Translations under genes and position numbers: made by a program | Assembly (NCBI GenBank): GCA_946406115.1 | Contig: OX291545.1 | Location: 1,674,001 to 1,738,000 of the forward strand | Direction of reading: 5' to 3' | Length of the DNA stretch: 64,000 bases | From: Apoda limacodes | Taxonomy: Eukaryota; Arthropoda; Insecta; Lepidoptera; Limacodidae | The notes under the pieces: generated by a model | What the model was told of the DNA's origin: nothing | The model's database searches: none | What the model saw: only the letters and a program-made list of their open reading frames with translations | Shown here: positions 33,514 through 43,487 of the stretch, piece by piece | Numbering within the stretch: the first letter of the stretch is position 1 | Layout of the letters: every line of letters starts with the position of its first letter

Positions 33514-33633
33514 TATACCACTAAGGTGGTAAACAAGCCTACTGTCCGCCTGATGGTAAGCAGTTACCGTAGCCTATGGACGCTTGCAACACCAGGGGCA
33601 TCACTCGCGCGTTGCCGACCCTAAAGAAATCTT
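33514..33633 (-). mobile_element. LINE-A copy 4, 3' end piece
   Basis: TTATACCACTAAGGTGGTAA through GCGTTGCCGACC and AGAAATCT matches the LINE-A 3' end on the minus strand. Homology stops at 33633, where LINE-B sequence begins. The other part of what is probably the same copy resumes at 38217. Confidence 0.85.
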
Positions 33634-33936
33634 GTTACCGACCGAGCAGCGGACTGTATAGGCGCTTGCACACTAGCCCCGAAAAGGGCCGACGTTACTA
33701 TTAAAAGGGCCCCGAGAAGGGCCAGTGTGACGTTTGAGAAAGAAACAATAAAACGCCCGGTCATGTAACCACCTTTATTGTGGCCCCTAATATTCACAAA
33801 CACTATCTTCTTAACAACTACTATTTACACTGCACTTAATTAATAAAACTTCTTTTTCTTCCAGTTTTCTTCTTCTTCTGCTCCTGTTCAGGAGGCTTTC
33901 TTGATCCCCTAGGCGACAGGAATGCTTCTGAACTGA

Positions 33937-36590
33937 CTACGGAGTTGGCTGTTGCATTACTGCTTCACCGGGCTTTTTGGGTCGAGACTCTGAAGGAGGG
34001 GGAAGCCTCGGCTTGGGTTGTCGCTCTTGGGGGCGTCCCTTAGACGCGCGTAAGTCTCGAACCCGAAGGTGAGTCACCACCGTTTCGCGGGTACGGTTGC
34101 GATTGAGTGAGGGTGAGAAGCGCCCCGGCACTCTTTGATACCTCGTGTATCCTTGTTGGCGCCGACGAACCCGGGGACGTCGGCGTCGTGTTTGGAGGAA
34201 GGCCCTATTCGGGGAGGTCGTAGAGACTAATCTCGCTATCCGGACAGCGAGATCGTCATCTAGGGCCGTTAGTACGTGCCGAGGCCGCCTAACTATAGTT
34301 TTACGACCGTGCCCATGTCGATCGGGGGGATGATACGTTATGGATTGCACAATTAATCTATTCGGGTGATTTTGTGTACGCTCGAAAAAGCGGACTGCCA
34401 AGTCTTTGAAATATTGGGGAAAGTCTCTGTGTAGGTCCGCATTGCGAACGTACCAAGAGGCCCCAGAGGCCGCTCTGAGAAAGCGGTTTTGGAGGATCTG
34501 GAGTTTGTGGAGATTGCGCTTGGATAACGCAAAGACTACGCTAGCATAAGCTAGTATGGGGCGGATGTAAGTTGTGTAAAGATTTAGCTTATTCCTAAGC
34601 GACATCTTACTATACTTGCCTATCATGGGATAAAGACGACCGAGGACAAAAGCGGCTCGGTCTCTGACTATTTTGGTGTGAACGTGGAAGTTCAAACGAC
34701 TATCCATGATCACACCGAGATATTTGGTCTTATTTTGCCAGGGAATGGCACGACCGAAGAGAGAGAGGGGAGGTGGCCGCGGAGGGCAGCCTACGGTAAA
34801 GAGGACGGCAGAGCTTTTGTCGGGATTCACCTCGATTCTCCATTTCCGAAACCATTCGCCTAGGGCGGTGATAGCGGGTTGGATTCTCTTAGTGATTCGA
34901 CTCACTTGCCTATCGGTGGTATAGAGAGCGGTATCGTCCGCAAAGAGGGCTAGTTGGGTACCTATCGTTTTAGGGATGTCGTTGGTGTACAGAAGGTACA
35001 AGATGGGGGCGAGTACGGACCCTTGCGGGACTCCTGCTTCTATGGGACGGGGGGAAGAGAGAGTGCCTTCAACTTTGTAGCGAAAGCTACGATTCGGCAA
35101 ATAGTCTCGTATGATAAGCACGAGACGATCTGGCAACTGAAAGTTGTACAGTTTAAAATTAAACCGTTGTACCAGACTTTGTCAAAAGCTTTCGCTACAT
35201 TGAAGAAGACAGCGCCCGTGTGGCGGGTCTTACCTAATGCTGGTTGGAAGCCAGTGAGAATATGTTCCGTTATGCGGAGGACTTGATGGACGCATGAGTG
35301 TTTGGCACGGAAGCCGAACTGCTCGTCTATTAAAATGCCTCTGGAGACTATAGCGTTCCGTAGGCGAGCGAGGAGGAGGCGTTCATAGAGTTTACCAAGG
35401 GCCTTTAGTAAACTTATAGGGCGATAGGAGGACGGCTCGGTACGAGCTTTTCCTGGCTTATGGATGCCTATAACAATTGCATCTTTCCATTGAGAAGGAA
35501 AGATGCAATGTTCGATAGCAGCGTTAAAGATAGCTACTAGGAGGCAGAGAAGGGGAAGAGTGAGGCGCTTTAGGATATCGTTAGAGATACCGTCCGCACC
35601 GGGGGCTTTACGGGGGCGTAGGTCTTTGATGACCTGTATGACTTCGTCGACAGTGACAGGGGGCAGGGGGTCTTGTGGAGGCAGAGAAGTTCTGCGCTCC
35701 ACTTCGCCGTCTACCTCGCGCACGTGGTCGGGATCGAACGGCTATGTGTTTAAGGCACATTGGGCTTGGAGGCTAGACGCTAGGCAATCCGCTTTTTCGT
35801 CGTCATTGAACGCGGGAACGTTGTTGGGACGAGTTAATGGAGGGAGAGAGTTGGCGGTGTCGGATTTTAGAGCTCTGGCTAAGTGCCAATAAGCTTGGTG
35901 AGAAGGAGAAATGTTCTCCATAAGATCACCGAAACGTTGGGCGCGAAGCTCAGCTACAGCGGTTCTTACACGGCGGTGTAAGTCGTTAAAGCCGCTTTAT
36001 TTTCGATAGTGGGAGCGCGATCGCGTGTGCGGCGGGCCGCGTTCCGGTCAGTCATTAGCGACCTGATGTGCTGAGGCAGGATTAGGTGGTGATAATCACC
36101 AACCGGCACCTGTCTTGAGCACTCGCCAACGGTGGCGGTCAGGTGGGTAGTGAGTGAGTCGGTAGCTACGTTTAGGTCGGTCGCGGATGAGATTACGTTG
36201 GGAACGCGGTCTAGATGTGGCGAGCTGGGATTTTCGAGCAATTGCCCAAATTTATCCCAGTCCGTCACGGTTCTAGTGTCGGGAGGAGAGTCCGAAGGGG
36301 AACCTAATCGGAGGAGGACAGGGCGGTGGTCCGAGTCAAGTTCGTCAAGCACCTCTATAGAGCGAAAGCTTAGCCTTACATTCTTTAGAAGTGCTATGTC
36401 GAGTACGTCAGGGTTATTCCGAGTATTGTGGGGAAAGTAAGTAGGCGTCATGGGAGCGATGATGTCAAAGTTAAGTCTGTCAACTAAATCGTCGAGGAGT
36501 CTGCCTCTCCGTGAAGTTACTGAAGAGTTCCAGCGGCGATGCTTGCAATTTAGGTCGCCGGCAAGAATGACGGCGAATATATTCTCCCCT
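33937..36590 (-). pseudogene. LINE-B ORF2: endonuclease (C-terminal half) and reverse transcriptase, broken
   Basis: From 36590 downward the frame reads AGDLNCKHRRWNS, then LDSDHRPVLLRL (endonuclease metal and catalytic blocks). After a frameshift near 35966 comes an in-frame stop near 35743 (ALNT then stop). RT fingers follow (RPRKAPGADGISNDIL, SYRPISLLKALGKLYERLL) and motif A as FFNVAKAFDKVW, in which the catalytic Asp is Asn. A second frameshift near 35150 leads to EAGVPQGSVLAP (motif B) and LFADDTALY (motif C), then thumb and a basic C-terminus (33937). The order and motifs fit the Jockey clade. Damage in the frame and at motif A makes it inactive. The first half of the endonuclease is deleted. 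Confidence 0.85.
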
Positions 36591-37484
36591 TATAACTGCC
36601 CAGAGCACGCGTTCTTCGGCCAGCGAGTACGTATGGTACTCGTATTTCTGAGCCGTAAGAAAGGCCGTCAGATTTCGGAAATCTGTTGGCGTCGGGACTT
36701 GGACTTTTATGCCGCGTTCGGCATAGTTGCGGGCGTGCGTATAATTGATACGCTTGGCCTTCATCGCGTTAGCGATGTTTGGCCAGGTCCCTTTGTCTTT
36801 GATGACAACAGGGGGCGGAGTTTTTTCCTTCCGTCCCGAAGTGGGACAGTCGGCCTGCGAAGAGGTGGCGGCGGGGGTTGTGTCCATGGTGGCTGGCTCA
36901 GGGGACGGGGAAGCGCTAGGCGCTTTGAGACGTTTAGCCTCAGAATCGGAGGGAGGAGGAGAAGACTCCTGAGCGGATGCCGCCGAAGCCTTTTTTGACT
37001 TGGCGGTCTTCTTCCACTTTTTCCCCTTTTTTGTCCCCAGGCCAACCACTTTGAAGCCTTCGTCGTCCTCGTTTGAGGACAACGCCGACTCAGCAGACAT
37101 TACGACTACCGGGGACAGGGGTGCGGTTTCGGAGGTTGCGGAGGACGGGGTAGCGAGTGACCGAGAAAGGGTCACATCAGCTACCGGGGTGGGGGGACGA
37201 TTTGGCACAGGGGCTCGAAGAGCTCAGCGAGCGACACGCGGGTCGCGAGGGCGGGGGTCTCGGCAGAGAGAGCGCGTGCGGGGAGAGCGAGAGTGCGAAC
37301 GAGTGCGCGAGCGAGACGGGGAACGCGGCGGCGAACACAGGGAGGGCACGGATTTGTCGTACGCTGTGAGGGCAGCCACAGCCTGGGAAGGGCAGGCTCG
37401 GACCAGATATGAGTGATCACGAAGACAAGATTTGATGGTCTCCCCTAATTGGTGCCGGGACATACCTTTGAGTACTTCGGCCAT
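36590..37484 (-). pseudogene. LINE-B ORF1 (gag-like RNA-binding protein), truncated
   Basis: The ATG at 37484 opens MAEVLKGMSRHQLGETIKSC. It is followed by an Arg/Ser-rich stretch (PSRSRTRSHSRSPRTRS) and, after a frameshift near 37200, Ser/Pro- and Lys-rich low complexity (KKGKKWKKTAKSKKASAAS). A folded block then reads INYTHARNYAERGIKVQV, DFRNLTAFLTAQKYEYHTY and VLWAVIRG. That block resembles the domain that precedes the CCHC zinc knuckles in Jockey ORF1 proteins. The knuckles are missing because sequence joins the endonuclease at about 36590. The protein would have bound element RNA. Confidence 0.7.
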
Positions 37485-38216
37485 CGCGGGAGTGGCCGAG
37501 GTGTAGCTTGTGAGTACCTAGTGACTCCCCACTATTGCTGGCGAGGAACAAGAATACCTAAGTGTGGCCAAGCGCCCCGCAGTGCTACGGATTGCTTGGT
37601 GTGTACCTAACTCCTACTCCAACGGCTGGGGTTACGTTGTCACCGTTAGGTTTCTCCCCGAGCAACGAGACGTTTATGAAGAAGAAACGTTAGGTAGACC
37701 GCAACTCTGAAAAGAGCTGTACGATCTCACCCACCAGCACTCGGAACTGGATTTCTACAAACTAGACGCAATCGACACTTAAAACGCGAGAATGCGCGGA
37801 GCGGCGAACCGCTGAAGTGGAAATACTACACTAGCGATTTAACCCAAAGCCGGACTCAGGCCGGGCGAACCAGCGTCAGTCAAAGAGGCAAGCGAGGGTC
37901 ACCACTATGCGTAGTAGTTCCGCGACTACAAGAACACACACTCACACACAGTATCGCTTCGATAAACTTCGCGTTATGGGCGCGTTGAAAAGCGCGAAAG
38001 CACACTCAGAGCGGGCCAAAAAGCAATTTCCCAGCCAATACACATAACCCAGCAGCGCTCAACACTCAGGCCGATTTTCCAAGAATTGCGGGCAATAATC
38101 CAAACAACAATTCGAGGTCGTCAGCGCTGAGCCAAAACACCACACAGGAATGCGCACCAGGTGAGTCACCACTGCACAGAGCACAATGAGAGCACTTGAC
38201 GCTCAAGGGGGCTTGA
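37485..38216 (-). other. LINE-B 5' UTR / internal promoter region
   Basis: GC- and CpG-rich non-coding sequence upstream of the ORF1 start. Its presence suggests the 5' end is near complete, since truncated LINEs lose this part. The exact first base is not certain; LINE-A sequence resumes at about 38217. Confidence 0.5.
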
Positions 38217-38325
38217 GGGGCCAAGCTGGTATCCGGTCGCACCCACCCAGAGATGGCAGCAGTAATTCCATATGGGGCCGGACTTACGACTTGTAAAGCA
38301 GCAACCTTTGCTCCGACGTGAAGTA
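38217..38325 (-). mobile_element. LINE-A copy 4, upstream piece
   Basis: GGGGCCAAGCTGGTATCCGG through CACCCAGAGATGGCAGCAGT and CGACTTGTAAAGCAGCAACC matches LINE-A (protein CCHLWVGATGYQLGP). It ends after TTGCTCCGACGTGAAGT. It retains the sequence deleted in copies 2 and 3. About 360 bp of LINE-A that should join it to 33514-33633 are missing. Confidence 0.8.
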
Positions 38326-38852
38326 CTTTTTTTTAACAGATACCTAGCGCCAGCATTATAACATTTCAATTTCCTCTACAGATTCCAAATATCTCAATAT
38401 TTAAAACATCATAATAGACTGATTTAAGCTACTTTTGTGATTTTTTGTATTGTTTCTCAAATATAAATGTTTATTAATGCTCCTAATTTAGGATTTTGCT
38501 ATTAATTAACATACTTGTTTTTAGATTTTGTGTAATCGGGTTTCAGTTTCTGCATTTTTAACTCCCTAAAAAAGTTTCACTTAAACTTTCCTCAAGCGCT
38601 GTGTTGTTTTACCAATAAAATATTACACCCCACTTGTAACAACGATTCAAATCAACAACTTTGCTAAGCTCCTTCGAGCCAACTATTTTCAACTTAGATT
38701 GCGCATAAAGTCAACTTTATTGCATGCCGTTGTTAGGTTCTTTTCAGTAGAAGCTCAGAAAAGAGATGTATTTAGGTACTTGTTGATACCTGCGGCTGCA
38801 TCTACTTAGGATTCCAAAGCTTTCACCTAGGAATAAATGTATCGAGATGTTT
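38326..38852. other. Unannotated DNA
   Basis: AT-rich, no recognised feature. Confidence 0.45.
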
Positions 38853-39100
38853 TTAGGGTTCCGTACCCAGAGGGTGCCAACGGAGCCCTATTACTAAGGC
38901 TACGCTGTCTGTCAGTCTGTTTGTCTGATCGTTAAAGGGTTCCAGACCGTAATAGATAGAAGCCTGAATTTTTCACAGAATATGTATTATAATGGAGTCC
39001 TCATACAATAAACACATGTTATTTCTTTTTGGTCTATCGTAGAAACAGTAACACATACAAACTTCAAACTTGCAGTGAGTCCACAATATTTGGACTCTAT
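38853..39100 (-). mobile_element. SINE-like family M, tail half (minus)
   Basis: TTTTTAGGGTTCCGTACCCA through GCCCTATTACTAAGG and GTCTGTCAGTCTGTTTGTC is the reverse complement of the family tail. It continues to GTGAGTCCACAATATT before a T-run. Confidence 0.65.
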
Positions 39101-39116
39101 TTTTTTTTTTTTTTAT

Positions 39117-39215
39117 AAAATTGGTCAAATGCAAGTCGGACTAGCGCACCGTGGGTTCTTTACTACCATTTACGTAACACAAACCAAATCACTGACCAAG
39201 CCCAACATTGCTTAA
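39117..39215 (+). mobile_element. SINE-like family M, head piece (plus)
   Basis: TTGGTCAAATGCAAGTCGGA, CACCGTGGGTTCTTTACTAC and TCACTGACCAAGCCCAACAT match the head of the copy at 45450. It lies next to an opposite-strand tail piece (38853), so two copies meet head to head across a T-run. Confidence 0.6.
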
Positions 39216-39219
39216 TTTT

Positions 39220-39610
39220 AAATATTGTTTGATGAGCGGGGTTGGCTTTTCTGTCTTTGGGATGAAGTGCTCGTCGGCGGTGACACGTCCTTGCTCGGAT
39301 TGCTAACACATACACACATAAAATAAAACAAGTGCGGTGGGGTAATATTAGTATTAAGTATATTCAGAAGTTAGCGGAGCGGTGTAGTGGCAGTAGCGTA
39401 GTGAGTGTAGTTTACAAATGTCTATTTTATAATACGCGCGGCGTCACGGTGCGCGAAACGGATGTTGTCTTTGGCGGGCGGGGTATCACTTGTGGCATCG
39501 GCGAGCTCGGTAAGATGCAGCGGGCAGCGTGTCGGCAGTTAACAGCCTTGGAAGGTCTTTCTATTGAAGGTGTCTTCGGTAGGATCACGTATAAATATGT
39601 TTTCGTTGAT
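39220..39610 (+). promoter_or_regulatory. CpG-rich patch with possible plus-strand 5' splice site
   Basis: The stretch is GC- and CpG-rich (GCGGCGTCACGGTGCGCGAA, GGCGGGCGGGGTATCACTTG). It contains GAGCTCGGTAAGATG near 39505, which reads as an exon end and GTAAGA donor. A 95-codon frame (39332-39619) spans it but resembles no family. It could be a first exon and promoter. Base composition and one donor-like site are the only evidence. Confidence 0.3.
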
Positions 39611-40171
39611 TCCGTATAAATATATCAGTTCGGTACGAAAAATTAAACAATGAATTTAAATATCTAAAACTAAACAATGGGTAAATACGTACCTACAGTT
39701 TATGATCGTCGAAGATTCGTTGCAGATTGGAGAAGTAATCGCAATACCAACAGTTTATGTATTTATGATTAATAATACCTACTAATAATAAATAGAGTTT
39801 ATTTAAAAAAAAAATATGCTTTGATTTCGATTAAAGTGTCATAGAGTAAATTTCTGAACGCACGGCTAAAAATAAGAAAGCGAAATTGCGCGAAACTAAT
39901 TAGTTATTTTAAACCTTAGATTGCTTATTTGCGTATATATTGTATTATTTTTGAAAAAATTAGTGACTCGAGTTATAAAGATATTTCTTTAACACCAGAA
40001 GAGCTAGACAACAAGTATCTAATGATACTGAACTCAGCTTTTTACCAGAGAAGTAACTTAAAAAATATCTTAAAGCGTACGAATTGTTCAATATTTGGCG
40101 ATTTTCAAAAGGTGCTAATGTTAATAAGAATAGTTAGTACCTATTGTTTATTTTTGATAGGAGGAGAGTAA

Positions 40172-41500
40172 AGTAGGTAGTATTTGTAAATTAGAATAAA
40201 CTTTTTGCTTAATATGGCCTTCAGAGTGTTCCTTGCCTAAGCCTTATTTTCCACACTGCTAGAGGCGAAAAATTGTATGTTTCACACGAAAGCAATTTAT
40301 TTTAGGTTTCGTGCCTTTAAATTCCTTGCTGTGTTCAGTAGTCTTTATATGAATCACGAGTGTATTGAGTGAGTAAATTAAAAGTAGCATCAAAGTGATA
40401 AACTCAAAAAACGTAAACTACACAGTATTCGATAAAGTTGCCTATTAAGAAATGTGGTGCACTATTAATTTACAGAGCTAAGAAAATACTGAGTTCATTT
40501 CCCCTTCTGAGGCTCGAAGCGTTGAAGCGCTGTAGACGCGCAGTGTAATTTTATTTTTGCCTGGTTATTATTTTAGAGAGAACAATGGCGAGTCTACTGC
40601 GCGGTAATAGGCAGGTTTGTTGCAACTGCTAAATGGTTATCTGGGGCTTTGGGGGCATTCGGGAATAGGGGCGTAAGTGTTAAGGTGCGGCGGATTCATA
40701 TTTGTTTTGTTTTGGATTGGTACAAGAGCAATTAATGCAGAAGTAAAAAAGATGTATAGAACATTACAGACGCATTAATTGCTCTTGTTACAATCCCAAA
40801 CAAAACTGAGTGACTATCATCGCAAAAGAAAATTAATTATGTATGTTTCTAAATACATTTACTTGTTGCTATCCAGATGTAAATAACTCTTATTGAAATT
40901 TTTATTGTAGTGTACATCCGATGTGGCCATATAATCGAGCCTAGGGCTCTTTAACTACGTTTGTACAATAAAGACCATGGAAATGTTGTAACCATATTAA
41001 ATAAAAAAGTCGTTTTAAAAACTTTGTCAAAATAGCACCCTGTCTTTGGTCAGTGCTTCGTTATTGCCGTTATGTAAATGTAGTTAAAGGCTTGTGGAGA
41101 GTCCAACAAATATTTAACTTAAGTTATTAAAAAAAAAAAAAATAGCGATACAATTAGCCTACATTTTCTTTTTGTTCTTAATTATTTTTTGTCTATTTTA
41201 ATTTGTGAACTGAAGTATAATACTACTACATATGTGTGTATATTATTCTAATTCGTATTTTTTTTAATAATGCATTATTTATATTTAAAAATAAATAAAC
41301 AAAGTTTGATATGTTTCACTTGTCAAATGCTAAAGTAGCGGCTCGAACAATTTGTTTTCAGTACCTTAACTTAAATATGACTTAAATACAGCGTTTACCT
41401 ATACCCAGATTAATTAAGTATTTAAGTAATTGGTGACTTTCTATTATTTGACAACAGACAAAAGTTTGTTTTTGGGTCTTAGTAAAAATAAATGGAAATT
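40172..41500. other. Unannotated DNA apart from a hairpin at 40704-40806
   Basis: No gene was recognised. A repeat-like stretch near 40240-40330 shares words with 51905-51975 in inverted orientation (GTGTGAAACAYACAATTTTT). A moderately GC-rich stretch lies at 41515-41640. Confidence 0.4.
40704..40806. repeat. Imperfect hairpin, ~35-bp stem and ~30-nt loop
   Basis: The left arm (40704-40738, GTTTTGTTTTGGATTGGTAC then AAGAGCAATTAATGC) pairs with the right arm (40771-40806, GCATTAATTGCTCTTGTTAC then AATCCCAAACAAAAC) with only a couple of mismatches or bulges. Size and loop fit an insect pre-miRNA or a very small fold-back repeat. Expression is unknown. Confidence 0.6.
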
Positions 41501-42076
41501 TATTAAGAATTCCTTCGTCGCCATTCGCTCAATCCTTCACCCCCGACATAATTGTTGCGCACCTCTGGCCTGGCTACTTTCCGCTCCCATTGTCGGCCGC
41601 ATCGGCGCGGAGTACCGCCCTGCGCCAGATCGTTCGTGAATAAATTACAACCGTGCTTTACTTTCGCATTTAATGTTTTTACGAATAAATCTCGAGATGA
41701 AAGCAAGACGTTTATTTGTTACCAGTTTTGCTGCACGATAGATTTAATATTTTCCTGGTCAGTAAAGATTGGATTACTGTATGGCAGATGGCAGGTAATG
41801 CAATAAATACTTGGTCTGTAAAACACTACTTGCATTAACCAAATTTCGCACCTTATGATGTCTAATGGTCGGGTTATGAATACATAATATGTAATTGTAC
41901 CTAGTTCTATTAATGGATATATTTTTTCAGAATTCTGATACTCTTCACAAAGCCCAGTTCGGCAACTTTAGTTCTCACAAGTTTAGTGAGCTAACGAATC
42001 GTTACACCAGTTTTACATAAACCAAAGTCAATCGGATTTATTATAGTAATTTATAATTTTTTCTTGGGTTACTTAC

Positions 42077-42120
42077 CTTACACTAACGTGTCTATATGTC
42101 ACAGATATTTCTAGATCATC
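42077..42120 (-). other. Candidate coding exon of an unknown gene (weak)
   Basis: On the minus strand a 44-nt stretch follows TTCTTACGTCAG and ends in TGTAAG before GTAAGTAACC, a strong 5' splice site. One frame is open, reading DLEISVTYRHVSV. That frame starts with two bases, which is exactly what the upstream candidate exon at 43449-43487 needs (G + AT = Asp). The polypyrimidine tract is poor, and the open frame also extends upstream of the proposed acceptor. The protein family is unknown. Confidence 0.3.
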
Positions 42121-42352
42121 TGACGTAAGAACTTGCAAGTTCCGCACCGTTATATGTGCATTTTATACAAAAAACAATAGCAATTTCCTAAAATAGCTTG
42201 CAAGAAGTTATATATTTCTGTAGAAGAACATTTTTGAAATTACCTAATATGTAATAAGTAAACGAGCATTGGCGGCGCTAGTTGACGTCAGAGGAATAGT
42301 TCCAATCGACGTTTAAATTGGTTTACGAGAATGCACGCATATGACGAATCCT

Positions 42353-42682
42353 TTACTTAAATTTCATACCGAAATAAATTGTATGTAATAAAGTCTGTAT
42401 CCACCTGGAGCTATGAATTACCGCAACCCTGTCTGGTGCCTGATTATTGCTTATCTGTTTGCTTAACTGGGTTAGCGGACTCAAAGTAATACTTTCTCGC
42501 GGTATAGCCAGGGGCAACGGTTTCTTTGCTTTCTTAGGAGCCTTTTTAGGTAAACTTTGAACGGAGTTTGTGCGGAACTTTCTTCTTTTATAAAGTAATT
42601 TTTGGAAAAAGATGTTGTTTTGTAGTAAGATTTTATCGTATTGTTGCGGGATTCTATAGTGAAATACCAAAAACGGAACCAA
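42353..42682 (-). CDS. Unrecognised 109-codon open frame
   Basis: It reads MVPFLVFHYRIPQQYDK, then a basic Lys/Arg stretch (KRRKFRT, KKAPKKAKKPLP) and a polar end (LSKQISNNQAP). I do not recognise a family. A second frame on the same strand is also open over the first ~65 codons, which argues for chance or for an old repeat. It lies between the two candidate exons and would be intronic to them. Confidence 0.15.
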   Translation of the reverse strand: MVPFLVFHYRIPQQYDKILLQNNIFFQKLLYKRRKFRTNSVQSLPKKAPKKAKKPLPLAIPRESITLSPLTQLSKQISNNQAPDRVAVIHSSRWIQTLLHTIYFGMKFK

Positions 42683-42957
42683 ACAAAATGTTTTGAAGCA
42701 CCGTGGTTCTTTTAAATAAATCAGTTACTTTCTCACGACATACCACAAAAAACGTAATTTTATGATAAAACGAAAACGGCTTCAACGATTTTGATGAAAT
42801 TAAGTATGCAGGGAGGTTTCGGCGATTAATCGATCTAGCTACGTTTCATTTTTAGAAAACGTCGTTTTGTCCGTGTTTTAAGGTAATGATAAACTAAAAA
42901 TATGTCTCTTCCTAACATCTATTGGCGAGTAGTAATACTATTATTTTTACCACCTGA

Positions 42958-43100
42958 CAATAGATGGCGTAGTTAAGCAGCACTAAAGATTCTTTACAAT
43001 AGATGGCTTTGTAAAACAACACTAAAGCTTCTTAACAATAGATTGCGTTGTTAAGCGACACTAAAGCTACTAGACAATAGATGGCGTTGTTAAAAACAAC
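42958..43100 (+). repeat. Four ~40-bp tandem units
   Basis: CAATAGATGGCGT-type words begin at 42958, 42997, 43038 and 43077. Each is followed by GTTAAGCAGCACTAAAG-like sequence with drift. A small minisatellite. Confidence 0.75.
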
Positions 43101-43448
43101 CAACAAAGCTCGGTCTTCCAGGTGCTTCAACATTATAACTAATCATTTTTTGAATGTGCTAATAGGGTGGTGGCATTTACTAAACATTTTTACAATGCAA
43201 ACTTCTTAGCAATAAACATATACATATACGCCGAGACTGATCTACAAAAAAACCATAAAAAACAATAGTTGTTGCTACAAGAGTAGTATATGTAAGTAAG
43301 TTTAAAAAAAAATACTGCACTCCTTAAGTCTGCATAAGTAAACACTATACTTAAATTGTTTAAGCTTTTTAGTTGATAAGTTAAAAAGTAATATTAATTT
43401 TTCTACTGTGAACTATATCACTTAAGTTAAATTGAATATGCAACTTAC

Positions 43449-43487
43449 CTGTTATATCTATGCACAGCCACGGCGCTCTTAAATAAC
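43449..43487 (-). other. Candidate 39-nt coding microexon of an unknown host gene
   Basis: On the minus strand a run of ten T and CAG (43500-43488) is followed by 39 nt and then CAG|GTAAGTTG (donor at 43448). Both splice sites are near consensus. The 39 nt are clearly richer in GC than the flanks. Two frames are open. The one that leaves a phase compatible with the candidate exon at 42077 reads YLRAPWLCIDIT, with phase 1 on both sides; the other reads LFKSAVAVHRYN. A length divisible by three allows in-frame skipping. The gene is not identified, and the neighbouring exons would lie far away in long introns. Confidence 0.5.

Larger units (their letters stand above)
33634..38216 (-). mobile_element. 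LINE-B: long Jockey-type non-LTR retrotransposon, internally deleted
   Basis: Minus-strand order is a GC-rich 5' UTR (38216-37485), an ORF1 gag-like region (37484-36590), then directly the second half of the ORF2 endonuclease (36590 on), RT, a C-terminal domain ending at 33937, and a 3' UTR (33936-33634). The element is GC-rich compared with its surroundings. No poly-T run was seen at the 3' border (33634). It lies between two LINE-A pieces, so it probably inserted into LINE-A copy 4. Confidence 0.8.

Noticed and set aside
36132..37416. Long plus-strand open frames (102, 182 and 138 codons)
   Set aside because: They are antisense shadows of GC-rich LINE-B ORF1 and ORF2.
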